DNA of 41,503 bases from Scleroderma bovista (taxonomy: Eukaryota; Basidiomycota; Agaricomycetes; Boletales; Sclerodermataceae): assembly GCA_037178675.1 (NCBI GenBank), contig JAYMGJ010000432.1, positions 1 through 41,503 of the forward strand, written 5' to 3'. Numbering within the stretch: position 1 is the first letter of the stretch; every line of letters starts with the position of its first letter. Under the pieces are notes generated by a model. That model did no database searches, was not told the DNA's origin, and was given only the letters and a program-made list of their open reading frames with translations. The translations under genes and the position numbers were made by a program. This document shows, one piece after another, positions 12,055 to 22,860 of this stretch.

Positions 12055-12576
12055 TATGGGCCAGTGGAGTGGTGTTGTCAAGAGGTAATGTTTTCGTCCT
12101 GGATGATAATTGGGACCAGGCGTAGTCTCCCCTAAGCAAACGAAAGATTTGCAAGAACACAGTCGTTCCTCCTCGACTGGCCAGGAAACTGGAACTTGGC
12201 AGATAGTAGTAACCCGAATAACATCGGGCGTCTCAAATTGCTGCTGTAATCTCCTATTGATTTTAGTGGAACGACTATCTTCCTCTAATAGTCTAGCTTT
12301 GGGAGACTAGTAAGTCCTAGTTGACCACGGTCGTGAGTTGCAGGCAATTGACGGCGAGTTACAAAGACGAATGTACCATACCGCAGTTTCAGTAGATATC
12401 ATAATGACGTATGGAAGAGCACGAAATCAACTGATTATTTGCCCGCCACACTACATACCTCATAATGCATAACAACTGCACATAGATAGGGGATTTCCAC
12501 TCTTAGATCACCTGCGCACAGACCAGCCATCCATTCTACATGCATTGAATAAACAAGATCCTACCCACAAACTTCA
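12055..12576. other. Intergenic, promoter side of the frameshifted transporter
   Basis: This 522-bp gap lies between two co-oriented transporter genes. No coding exon or repeat is evident. It should contain the promoter of the 12054 gene and the 3' UTR of the 14663 gene. Confidence 0.5.
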
Positions 12577-14663
12577 CTACGGACAACGCACGGCTTGCCC
12601 ATTCATCGCCTTATACCGCCGCCCATCCCGAATCCCAGCCCACGCACTCAGTCCCAATCCAACTACACACGCCACAAGTGTCACTTGCAGGCTGGAAACA
12701 TAACACTCCCGACCGGCTATGCACTGATGCTCTGATGGCATGGCGCGAGGGATCACACCATGCAGCGCGGTCAACATACGCCGAATTTTGGTGGACGTAT
12801 CTGAAACTTCAGTTGGCGTGTGGGCGTCGAGATCGCGCCCCAACATGATCGAGAAAAGGTTCCCGCCAATGAGAGGAGCAAACGACGTCCATCCTGAGTT
12901 TTCCGACAGGTGGGCTGTTCGGCATTTTTGAAATGTATCAGGCAACACGGCGATAGCAGGGAGAGCATGCACTTACCTAGACCGAACCAATCGATCATGA
13001 TGGCTGGCATCGCCCCGAACAGACTTCCATAAGAAAATCCCAATAATACCGTTGCGAACCATAATGTGTTGACATTCGAAATGCTGAGTGCGAGGACCTG
13101 GGAGATTATAAATAGTGAAGACACGATGCACAGGCAGTATGCACGCGGAGTGTGAAGATGAGTGTGCATGAAGTCTGAGATCAGGCCTATACAAGTGTCA
13201 GTATAGCAGGAAAAAGGGGGAGAGAAGAACGTTACCTATTATGATTCGACCAGCAAAGTTGCCTATGCTCAGTGTTGATACCTGTGCGGCTTGCCATTTC
13301 GACGCCTGTACATCGTCGTACTCCGGGTTCAATTGAGCATAGAGAGCCAAGGCGATGGAGCCGACGTTATTAATGTCTGCATCGAGACCATCAATGGAGA
13401 CCTCGCACCGATGCAAAGAAATCTCACACATTATGCCAGTCCCGCTCACTTCAAGTGTCATCAGAAATGATAATCAGAAATATGGCCGGATCAAACTTAC
13501 AAAGCGCAATGATAGCTATAATAAGATAAAAGTCTGGACTCGTGAGGAGCTGGATTCCATGTATATCTGGTAATGCATCAACTTGTGAGTGACTCTGCTC
13601 CTTTTCCCAACCCATTTCTACGGTGGAGGGTAGTTCTGGTGAATGTCGACCACCATCCTCGAGCCGGTCTTCTGGAAGATCCGCACAACTCTCCCTTGTT
13701 GGTATCCTCACCATGTCAATCTCGGAGCCAGGTGTGAGGGGTATCATATCTCCGGTTGGGATTGGCTCGTATCCTTCGATTCCATTCATCTCCGGACTCA
13801 TACATGTTGGAGGGAGGGGTACGGGTCGCACAACGAATAATGCCAATAATATGGGTATGGATGTGCCGAAGGCGAGGAGACGTAGTAGAGCTGAGGTATC
13901 TCCGGGAAAGAACGTGTGTGCAATGGCTGAAAAGATGAAAGCGGAAAGGCCGTAACCGGATAGAACGAGACCAGTCGTTGTGGCGTGCTGTGAAGCTATA
14001 GCATGAAGTGATGCTCTCCGAGATATCCTGCGTGAAATGACCCACTGCTGATTTTGGGAAGCTCTTCGCCGTGGTATTGATGGCAGCTGCGGCAGCGCTC
14101 GTTGCCCCAAAGCCAGTCGATAGCAAACACATAACGAGCATGCCAAAAGAAATCGATGAGATGGAGGTCTCAGTGCCAATGCCATTATCGTATATGCGCT
14201 TTATTCCTGAATATCCGACGAAAGAACACAGTAAACCTCCAATGAGTGGAATGCGGGGACCCTTTGCGTCGACGAAGCGGCCCAAAACGGGAGCAGAAAT
14301 GTGGCCGCCAACTGGGTGTGTCAGGACGGGCACCTATGCTTGGGACTGTACTGACCATTAGCAGCGAGCCCGACGATGTTGATCTGGGTATGTGAAATGT
14401 GAAGGCGAGCCCCAAGCTGCGGTGCATAGGCTAGTAGGGACCGCTGCGTTTCAGGAAATTTGCAGCACGTCCACCGTGAACGTCCACCCACCAGAATAGA
14501 TCTGCGTGAATGAACTTCAGGTCATGTCCTGTGGATATCTGTTGCACAGACCTACATAGTTCGTGCCAGAACAGAGAGCGACGAGGACAGAACCCAGCAG
14601 GGAAGCAATCCGGGGCAGACTGAGAAGAGTTGGGACGTTGCGTTCGCCACCCACCGGGAACAT
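12577..14663 (-). CDS. MCH1/nodulin-like MFS transporter (intact)
   Basis: Nine exons join to 1656 nt and 551 residues: 14663-14556, 14501-14492 (a 10-nt micro-exon), 14430-14356, 14311-14046, 13987-13501, 13448-13428 (21 nt), 13376-13236, 13186-12977 and 12914-12577. All introns are GT-AG, 44-62 nt. Splicing gives a continuous MFS protein: N-terminal helix with LLGSVLVALCSGTNYIYS, then YAPQLGARLHISHTQ, GRFVDAKGPRIPLIG between helices, a cytoplasmic loop of about 100 residues, GTGIMYINNVGSIALALYAQ at the start of the second half, and late helices with SLFIISQVLALSISNVNTLW. It should move a small solute across a membrane; MCH1 relatives are vacuolar or plasma-membrane orphans. It shares a 335-bp upstream region with the divergent MFSD5-like gene at 14999. 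Confidence 0.9.
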
Positions 14664-14998
14664 CGCGATCCCGACAGGCACAGAAGAATCACTGAGCACA
14701 AGCCGGGCGTTCAAGTCGGTGCCATTTTGCAAGGCGTCTCAAGTACGTAATCGCTGTTGCTGGCGCTAAACCACAAATATTCTCTGCAACGAGGATGTGG
14801 GGAAGCAGTCGACTGTCCTCCGTCAAAGTGCTGGGCTGCTCTCTTGCGAACGAACACCTCTTTCATGCCAACGAGTGGACGGAGGGTCTCTATGCTCGTA
14901 GTCTGAGTAGTAGGGTGCTTATGTACAGTTCGGTTCACCGAAAAATGTGACGTGGAGTTGTTGACAAAAGCCACTCTCGGTCCCATCCTTCAACAGCG
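14664..14998. promoter_or_regulatory. Shared upstream region of divergent transporter genes
   Basis: Only 335 bp separate the ATG at 14663 (minus) and the ATG at 14999 (plus), so promoters for both transporter genes must lie here. No clear TATA box or repeated operator was found by eye. Co-regulation is an inference from the layout. Confidence 0.45.
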
Positions 14999-16666
14999 AT
15001 GGTCGGTTTCTACGAGCTCCAGCTCGTAATATTGGTGTCTGCGTGTCTCTTCTTCCTGCTCATCGAGCGTCATGTGTCTTCAAAAAAGCAAGCACTAGCC
15101 AAGGACCACGACCCAGACATACTTGAAAATGGAGGCTCAACTCCTATAAACGCCTTGGCTACACTGACGAAGCGGTATTTGGTGGTCTATGCCATCGTGA
15201 TGGGTGGGTCCCTCTCGTCCATATGACGCGCAATTCCCGGATTCACCGTCGTCGCGGTTCCGGGATGAATTAGGCGCCGACTGGTTGCAAGGTCCTTATG
15301 TGTACTCGCTCTATCGCGAGCAGTACGAGTTGCCGGAGCGTATGGTTGCGGTGTTATTCGTCACCGGCTTTATGTCTGCTGGAGTCACTGCTCCCCTGGT
15401 GGGCGTATGGGCAGATCAACAGTGTGTTTTCTCCCATCGTTCCTCTCCAAAATCATGCTTACTCCGCATCTCCATCGCGTCAACTATGAAGCGGGCGCAA
15501 AAAACTGTGTCTTGTCTTCTGTATCACCTATCTCTTTACCTGCTTTTGCGTCACTATCCCATACCTCCCTGTCTTATTCCTCGGACGCTTGGCGGGGGGA
15601 ATATCGACATCCATCCTCTACTCTGCATTCGAATCATGGCTAGTCTCTGCTGCAAACGGTTTAACGATCCCTTCGTCTGACCTCTCGCTCATCTTTGGAC
15701 GAGCGACCCTTGTGAACGGATTTGTCGCTACTGGCGCTGGGGTCGTGAGCAACCAGCTCGTTGCCCTAACTCGTTCCTTTGCGTCACCCTTCGTAGCCAG
15801 CGGTGCTCTGCTCGTTCTGGCTTACATCGCAATTAAGGCTAGCTGGACGGAGAACTACGGAGGTGGAGGCGGCGCGAGTGGTCTCGGCAATACTGACCCT
15901 TTCCAACTCAAACGGCTCGCACAGGCCTGGCGAATCGTTCGCGGTGGTAAGCCCCACCATCCAAAGTCCTCAGACGTTGGATAGTGACGATGACACAGAC
16001 CCCTTGTTATTGATCATCGGTCTCACGCAGACCTGTTTTGAAGGTTCCATGTACCTGTTCGTATTCCTCTGGGTCCCTTCCCTACAAGAGGCATCAGTTA
16101 CGTTCCCGGCCATTCCCCTTCCTCTGGGGTACATCTTTTCGTCGTTCATGGTTTCAATGATGCTCGGCTCCCTCCTTTATACTGCAATCTGTACATGGGC
16201 ACCAGGCTCACCGAACGACTCGTCCCTTACTCTTCATGCAAAAATAAGCAGCCTCATTTGTGCCGCGAGTGGACTTGCATTGGCGGTGAGTGTGCGTTCC
16301 CCTGAGGAGGCGACGCGCTTCTGGGCGTTTTGTGCTTTCGAGGCATGCGTGGGTGCATATTACCCAGTGCAGGGTATGCTACGTGGAACCCTGATCGCCA
16401 ACGAGCACCGTGCGACGGTAAGCCCTTCAATATTTCGTTTCGTTTCCTTTTGAGCAACTGCTACCTCCCAGCTCGCTGCCCTCTTCCGTGTTCCACTCAA
16501 CGTGTTCGTCGTTGTGTCTCTCATGACTGGAGTATCCTCTGCCCGACAAGCAGTGCTTTCTGCATGCTCGCTGATGCTTGCCTTCTCAGCGCTCATGACT
16601 GCATTCTTCGTTGTCAGGCGCACAGAAGCTGTTGTGGCCCCAGAACAGAACCAGCGTCCCGCATAG
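14999..16666 (+). CDS. MFSD5: MFSD5-like (molybdate-anion type) MFS transporter
   Basis: Five exons (14999-15203, 15274-15421, 15492-15946, 15999-16417, 16472-16666) join to 1422 nt and 473 residues, close to the usual MFSD5 length. Introns are GT-AG, 52-70 nt, and all preserve frame. Diagnostic segments are GADWLQGPYVYSLY after the first helix region, GVWADQHGRKK between helices, GRLAGGISTSILYSAFESWL, a Gly-rich central loop, and GLTQTCFEGSMYLFVFLWVP opening the second half; FEACVGAYYPVQGMLRG follows. The DWLQGPY and FE(S/A) motifs fit the MFSD5 family, linked in algae and animals to molybdate uptake. Molybdate as substrate here is an inference from family. Residues 24-60 form a short charged linker after the first helix. 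Confidence 0.92.
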
Positions 16667-17311
16667 ACTCTACCGCGATAGATACATCCATTCAGACTGC
16701 TTTGTACCTCCCGCTCTAGACGGCTCACGGCTCACACCACCTCATAAAATACAACTACTCCGAATGCTATTGTCCCTTATCCCAAACTATACTGTGTTTC
16801 CTACCCATTACACCCTAACGAGGATCCAATCGTTCAGATATCGTCCCGCGACATTCCTTTATGGACCATTCTTTCCGTGGACTCTAGATCAGCCAGAGGT
16901 GGCATGCAAGGTCTATCCTGTATTTAAGCTCACTGATACCCGCTGTGATGTAATATTATGACTTTTTCTTGACTATCATAATAGAGACACTGGGACGGAT
17001 ACCCTCGGTGGCAGTACGTCTAGAACGATATGCTTCCGTGCCTTCGTACCGGTATGTATCTATCTACATAGAGCACATAGAGCCAGACCTCCGTTTTGCT
17101 GACCGACACTGACCGTGGCGTGTATGGTGTAATAAATGATGCGAAGCTTCGATCGGTAAACGAGATATCAATCAACCGGGAGATGCATGTTTTATACAAT
17201 GAGGCGCATACGACTAATGGTACATCAAAACGAAAGCAAGGTAGATCGCAAAACACAAAGAAGGCAAGGCACATCCAAGACGGGCTGAGAAGAAAATTCT
17301 GAGGGTCAAGA
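16667..17311. other. Convergent 3' intergenic region
   Basis: The MFSD5-like gene and the repeat-protein gene at 17312-18653 point towards each other across these 645 bp. The region should hold both 3' UTRs and termination signals. I see no further gene. Confidence 0.5.
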
Positions 17312-18653
17312 CTACTTCCTCGTGTCTGGAAAAAGTACCAAAATGAGTACTAGACGCACAGTTCGAAGGAAAAAGACACTGACCACGGGGAAGGGAATGG
17401 GCGCCGCCAGCTTGGACGTAGCCAGGTTGGGGGAAGTAAGGTTGGCCATGGCTATTAGAGTGACCGTGGGCGGGTTGGGGTTGACCATGGCTGGAGGGAC
17501 TGTAGCTGGGTTGGGAGAAGCCAGGTTGACCATGACTGGAGTGACCATAGCCGGGTTGGGGGTAGCTAAGTTGACCATGACTGGAGTGACTGGAGCCGGG
17601 TTGAGGATAGCCAGGTTGACCATGGCTAGAATGACTATAGTTGGGTTGGGGGTAGCCAGGTTGACCATGACTGGAGTGACCGTTGCCGGGCTGGGGGTAG
17701 CCAGGTTGACCATGACTAGAGTGACCGTGGCCAGGTTGGGGGTAGCCAGGTTGACTATGACTGGAGTGACTGTAGCCGGGTTGGGGGTGGCCAGGTTGAC
17801 TATGGCTAGAGTGGCCGTGGCCGGGTTGGGGATGGCCAGGTTGGGGGTGGCCGGGTTGACTATGGCTAGAGTGGCTGTGGCCGGGTTGGGGGTGGCTGGG
17901 TTGACTATGGCTAGAGTGGCCAGGGCCGGGTTGGGGGTGGCCGGGTTGACTATGGCTAGAGTGGCCGTAGCTGGGTTGGGGGTGGCCAGGTTGACTGTGG
18001 CTGAAGTGACCGTAGCTGGGATCAGGGTAGCCGGGCTGACCATGGCTGGGCTGACCAACCCTGGATTGGCCGTGGCCGGACTGGCCTTGGGTAGGTGGGG
18101 CATTTTGTTGGTACTTCTCTGGTTTGCTGGAACCTCTGAACCAATCATGTTAGCATGAACGGTTTAAATAATGAAGTAACTAACTTTGGGAGCTGTCCAG
18201 CCCTTTGTAGGAATAGAGGTCAGTCTTAAGATGTACGGATCGTTGGCACGATCTTACCTTGGCAGCTTAGTGTGGGCTTGCGCGATTACACTAGAATGAT
18301 AATGCAATAAATCCAAGCTTTTGTGAGGAAGGTAGCCGCTACTTACTTGTTTGTCGCCGATAATGGCGATAACGCATGTGACATAGTTTCTGTGAATTGT
18401 CCTCGAGATGTGAGTCTATAACAATTGTATGATTGTCTTGCGACATGACATCGAATAAATACATCAATGCACATACCCTGGAGTGGCATAGCTAGGTTGG
18501 GAAGTATCAGATGTACGGGGCTGCAGGCGGTCAGGGAAGTCCCAATCGGGGTCGGATTTCCTGGGTAATTGGGGTTATCATACGTATGTAAGCATCCAGT
18601 CTATGAACTCACTTCTGAGCCGATTGAGCTGATATGACAGTGTTGAGAGACAT
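17312..18653 (-). CDS. Disordered Gly/His/Gln/Pro/Tyr repeat protein
   Basis: The gene starts at ATG 18653 (MSLNTVISAQSAQ, exon 1 to 18613). Several short exons follow through GT-AG introns, reading ...KKSDPDWDFPDRLQPRTSDTSQP... and then a Ser/Thr-rich stretch. The large last-but-one exon (about 18135 to 17380) encodes some 14 imperfect copies of a 15-residue unit, consensus GHSSHGQPGYPQPGY. A final 58-nt intron (GTCAGT...CCAG) joins it to a tiny exon ending DTRK-stop at 17312. No domain is recognisable. Such Tyr/Gly/Gln/Pro-rich sequences are usually disordered and can be sticky or phase-separating, but function is unknown. The frame was chosen because only it joins the upstream exons in phase; other frames of the repeat are also open. 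Exact boundaries of the small internal exons are uncertain. Confidence 0.65.
17461..18063. repeat. 45-nt tandem repeat array (coding)
   Basis: Imperfect tandem units of about 45 nt recur. On the plus strand each carries GACTATGGCTAGAGTGG- or GACCATGACTGGAGTGA-like cores alternating with CCGGGTTGGGGGT. Unit length is a multiple of three, so no frame is broken and open frames persist on both strands for over 800 bp. The array encodes the GHSSHGQPGYPQPGY units of the minus-strand gene. Confidence 0.8.
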
Positions 18654-18693
18654 AATCACTTGGGGGCGATTAGAGAGTGAGAGTTCGAGGACG

Positions 18694-18702
18694 GTATTTA
18701 TG
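18694..18702 (-). promoter_or_regulatory. TATA-like element of the repeat-protein gene
   Basis: The minus strand reads CATAAATACC about 41-50 nt upstream of ATG 18653. The position and AT core would suit a TATA-like element of a gene with a short 5' leader. This is suggestive only. Confidence 0.3.
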
Positions 18703-19882
18703 AGGAAAGGAATCCAGATCCATCAGGTTTGTTCACAAGAAACGCCTACGCCCTACGACGAGATGAGCAGGTGATAGCACACGCGACAGTGGCAGGCTGG
18801 GGTTGGCCAGGGGAAGGTGTCGGATATGATCATTGCCGATGAGCGTCAAGATAGCTTTGGCAGCCTGAGAAGCATGTTATAGATGGTGGATCTGTTCCAC
18901 GCCGACGGCCAGAGACCTTCTTGAGCAAAACTGTAACAGAAATGGGCAATACGTGATCGCCGGTGACCTCCATCGTTAGCAGGGAACATTGGGTGCACAA
19001 TGATACGATGGTCAACCCCGCGACTAGTGCAGAACATTGCAAATACCCGGTGCCTCACCATGCATGAGCAGGGCGGTTTGCATGAGGCACTGGCTGGTGT
19101 GTTTGATCGATCAAGGGATTTTAAAGTCGAGAAGGACGGAATCTTTGGTCTGCCTAGGAGATTGGAGTGGCATTGGGGTCTTCAGGACGCGTCGATTCGA
19201 AACGGTACACCTTTGTCTCCGTCAGCAGTGCGGGTTCGGTCTATATCGTGCCCCGAGACTGGTGCGCGCCTTTGGGATATCTGAAGATCTTGCCTACATA
19301 ACGGATCATGCACGTCGCCTTGATCATCGTGATCACATGCCTGACACGCCACCAGTAGGACGCACGACACCTAATCGTCAACAACGGCGGCAGAGCTGCA
19401 CGCAGCATCTCCTCTTACTCTTGTTCTTCCTCAGGAATCAGGATGTAATTGCCATGCGTGAGTTCGGTTACCGTCGTCGACACGCTGCAATGGCACCAGC
19501 GACGCAGGTTACATACCTCGTCGTCATAGGCACTGGATGTGCGTGCAACCGTCAACGGAAACCTCCCCATCCACATTGTCCCCATTGCTGCTATCCATGG
19601 GGTAAGGTGTTTGGTATTTGCAATCGGTATCGCTGCAGATGTTGCTACTGTGGACATCATGGGGCGTCGTAGCGGCAATCGTTGTCTGTATCATTCGATC
19701 AATGAACATGAGTGTGTAAGTAATGCAACAGTTCTCCTGTGTGCCACTACATTGGGTCTCCGATTTAACTGCCGCCAACACTCCGCAAGTCCGGTAGAAA
19801 ATTCCCAACACTCCTCTTGCTCCTCCCTTCACTTTGGTGACCTCCTACCCTCTTTCTAACCGTTTTCAAGGAAATTCGCACC
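18703..19882. other. Intergenic between divergent genes
   Basis: These roughly 1.2 kb lie between the minus-strand repeat-protein gene and the plus-strand RRM gene. Several short frames occur, including a plausible small minus-strand exon at about 19660-19540, but none has a recognisable domain or a convincing splice chain. Promoters of both flanking genes must lie here. A pyrimidine-rich stretch (19800-19870) precedes the RRM gene start. Confidence 0.4.
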
Positions 19883-22356
19883 ATGGACGTGGACATGCGC
19901 AACAAAGAGGATGTCGATGAAAAGGCAGGTGTGGTACCCGGGAGAGACCGTGACAGAGATCGCGATAGGGATAGGGATCGCGACTACGACCGTGACAAAG
20001 AGCGGGAGCGAGACCGAGAACGGGACAGAGACAGAGACCGCGATCGTAGGGATCGTGAGAGGGACCGCGACCGTGACAGAGACCGCGACCGGAGGGACCC
20101 GGGTTTGTACACGTTGCCTCGTTTTACAAGTGTTACTTAGTTTCTTTCTTTCTTACATTTCCTGATTACCAGGTCGGGCCCGTCGTACTGATCACTGGGA
20201 GCCCGAAGAAAGGCGAAATGGAGAGGTCAGTCATGCTTGTATGGTTCAAATGCTACCAAAATGACTGACTCGTCATGTAGCGCCGTAAGCGTTCCCGCAG
20301 TCGCACTCGGTCGAGGTCACCACGCAGGCGGTCTGGCTCGCCTCGCGAGCGCAGGCATTCTCGTCGGTCCCGGTCCAGATCTCGTTCGCACTCTCCATCG
20401 CGGTCTCGTAGCCGTGACCGCAAAGCATCGGATCCTTTCGCACGCTCCCTTGGTGGCCCAATGAATGCACCCCACGAAGAGGCCGTCGAATTTGGCAAGA
20501 TCAGCAAAAGAGAAAACCGAGTTTATGTCGGCAATCTCAGTTACGATGTCAAGTACCGTGATCTTATGGAATTCATGAGGGGAGGTGGGTGGGGGAATCT
20601 CAGATTAGATATTTTTTCTTTGTGTGAGAGGGGGGGGAGGGCTAAGAGTGCCGCTCACACGGATCCGTTTTGTCAAACCTCGCTCGTTTTGGAGAAAGGC
20701 GCTGACGTGACGGTCTGTGAGCCGATCCGAGCTGAGGCAGACTAGAGGAGTGTTGTGTGGCTGTGGTCCCTTTCAGATTCTTTTTTCGTGGTTTTGGATG
20801 GTTGGAGTGATCTGAGAGGATATTGATGGGAGTTTTCTTTCGGGGATTAATAGCTGGAGAGGTTCTCTTCGCCGAAGTGCTCATCACTCCAACCGGGATC
20901 TCGAAGGGTTGCGGGTAAGTGAGCCATTTGGCCTATGTCATTTACTCTCTCATACTTCCCCACAGCATCGTGGAATTCGCTTCCTCCGAAGATGCCCAAC
21001 GGGCCATTCGCGAGCTTTCCGAGGTTGCGCTCCTCGGTCGGCCGGTATTCATTCGCGAAGTTTGTGCTCCTTGCTCCTCCTTTTCAAGTAACTCACTCCT
21101 GGCTTTAGGATCGTGAATATGAATCACGCTTTGGTGCAACACCTGTTCCAGGCAAAATCGGTATGGCGATGGCAGGCCAGGGCCTTCATGCGCAGCCTCC
21201 TCCTCGCCCGCCTCACCACAACTATTTCGGTACCCATCAAAACCCAGGCAACCAACTCTATGTGGGAAACGTATGTTATCTCGTAGCCAGTAGTAATCTG
21301 CTCACTTACAAACCGATTGCAGTTGCCTTACCAAGCAGGTTGGCAAGATTTGAAAGATTTGTTCAGGGCTGCTGGAAACATCATCCGTGCTGATATCAAT
21401 ATTGGTGCTGATGGTCGACCCAAGGGTTCTGGTACTGTCGTCTTCGAGACTTCAAAAGATGCTCAACAAGCAATCGGTGGGCCGTTTCTAAAGCCAATTC
21501 CGCGCTTGACACTCACTTCTTGCCAGGCATGTACAATGGCTTCGACTGGTACGGGCGCACGCTGGAAGTTCGCGAGGTGAAATCATTCTATGGTTCACCC
21601 CTTTGACTCTTCTGACGCTTACCTCCATAGGACCGCTATGCAGGCCTCTCTGGTCCATTCCGTGGGAGTGCCAGAGGCGGAGGTTTTGGTGGTCGTGGTG
21701 GCCTTCGCGGTGGCTTCCGTGGCAGCTATCGAGGCTTCCGCGGTGGTGGGTATCCCCACGGGCCCGGTCGTGACTTCTCCAGCCAGGACCTGTATGCAGA
21801 CTACCCCGGGCCTGATTCTGGTCATGGCGGGCTCCGCATGGATAACTATGGAGGAGGATATGCTGGTGGTACTGGCGGCGGTAACTACATGGGTGGTGGT
21901 GGCGGCGGCGGCGGCTACGAACACGAACCCAGTCAACAAATCATGGTTCGCAATGTAAGTCATATGTGTACTTCCACTTTTTTGGTGTACTAACGGACGG
22001 TTAATCGCTAGCTCCCGTGGTCAACCGCGAACGAGGACCTTGTAGAACTGTTCGAAACGACAGGACAGGTCGAGTTAGCTGAGATTCTGTTCGAGGGCAC
22101 CCGTTCTAAGGGATGCGGTGTTGTTCAGTTCTCGCAGGTTCCGGAAGCTGAGACTGCCATTGGTGCGTTTGCTTTCCTGTTGAAGACGTCTTCGTCGAGT
22201 TCTGATCATAACTTCTTGCTACGATGTGCAGCCAAATTCCAGCAATACATGTATGGTGGCCGGCCTTTGGACGTGCGCTTTAACGACCGATGGCACACGT
22301 TCACGCCCACAGCTGCCAAAGGTGGACAGGTTATCCCTATGCAAGCGGACGGCTGA
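19883..22356 (+). CDS. GBP2: Gbp2/Hrb1-type RNA-binding protein with three RRMs
   Basis: Eleven exons (19883-20102, 20173-20225, 20281-20584, 20854-20914, 20966-21059, 21109-21270, 21323-21476, 21527-21576, 21631-21954, 22012-22162, 22232-22356) join in frame to 565 residues. Residues about 20-75 are an Arg-Asp dipeptide tract; 92-145 are Arg-Ser rich. RRM1 is about 171-244 (RVYVGNLSYDV; RNP1-like region KGCGIVEF), RRM2 about 292-366 (QLYVGNLPYQ; KGSGTVVF) and RRM3 about 468-548 (IMVRNLPWST; KGCGVVQF). An Arg-Gly-Gly-rich linker separates RRM2 from RRM3. This layout matches yeast Gbp2/Hrb1, shuttling proteins that bind mRNA during export with TREX and survey splicing. Intron 3 (20585-20853, 269 nt) is far longer than the other introns. 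ATG 19883 follows the context GCACC. Confidence 0.92.
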
Positions 22357-22565
22357 GGGATGGACGTTTAACCTTGCTATGATGCTTCTGTGTTTCCTAT
22401 GTCAGATTGAAGTTGCTTCTGCACGATCTTACCTTCAAAAAAGCACGGTGGTTCGAATAGGTTGTACCGTATGTCGTATACGTCTTAAGTACAAGAAAAT
22501 ATGCATCTAGTTTGCATCCTGTCATGGTGCAAGAATCCATGCGACACTAGGGGAATACAGAGTGG

Positions 22566-22619
22566 CGTTTTCGCGCCGTTTTCGAGCCGTTTTCGAGGCC
22601 GTTTTCGAATTCGTTTTCG
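22566..22619. repeat. Five phased CGTTTTCG motifs
   Basis: The octamer CGTTTTCG starts at 22566, 22577, 22588, 22600 and 22612, a spacing of 11, 11, 12 and 12 bp, so the copies fall on roughly the same face of the helix. It lies about 210 bp after the RRM gene stop codon. Its role is unknown; protein binding or a 3' processing signal are both possible. Confidence 0.75.
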
Positions 22620-22860
22620 CAGCTGAGTTTCAAGTCTCAGTCGCACGTGACTACCATATAAGGCATAGCGTATTATCTAATGTGAAAGGTTTGGTCGGAG
22701 CGTGAATAGTCAGGAAGCAAACCTTCGAGTAGTGTTGACTACCAAATGGTACAACATAGTTCACTAAAAAAAAATGCGGAATAAAAAAAGGGATGTAAAG
22801 TTAGTCCATACTATCAAAATGACATAAATGAGGAGGTATGATGAAGCAAAAAAAAAGATG

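Noticed and set aside
17312..18148. Minus-strand Ala/Thr/Pro/Asn-rich frame as the repeat gene product
   Set aside because: It shares the final DTRK codons, but its 5' end does not join the MSLNTV exons in phase. The His/Gly/Gln/Tyr frame does.
17322..18158. Long plus-strand frame over the 45-nt repeat (Leu/Thr/Gly-rich)
   Set aside because: The repeat length is divisible by three, so both strands stay open. The plus frame has no flanking exons, while a minus frame splices in phase to both sides.
19415..19678. Small minus-strand gene (possible small mitochondrial protein)
   Set aside because: An ATG and a charged end are present, but the only fitting intron would be about 31 nt and no domain is recognisable. 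Left unannotated.
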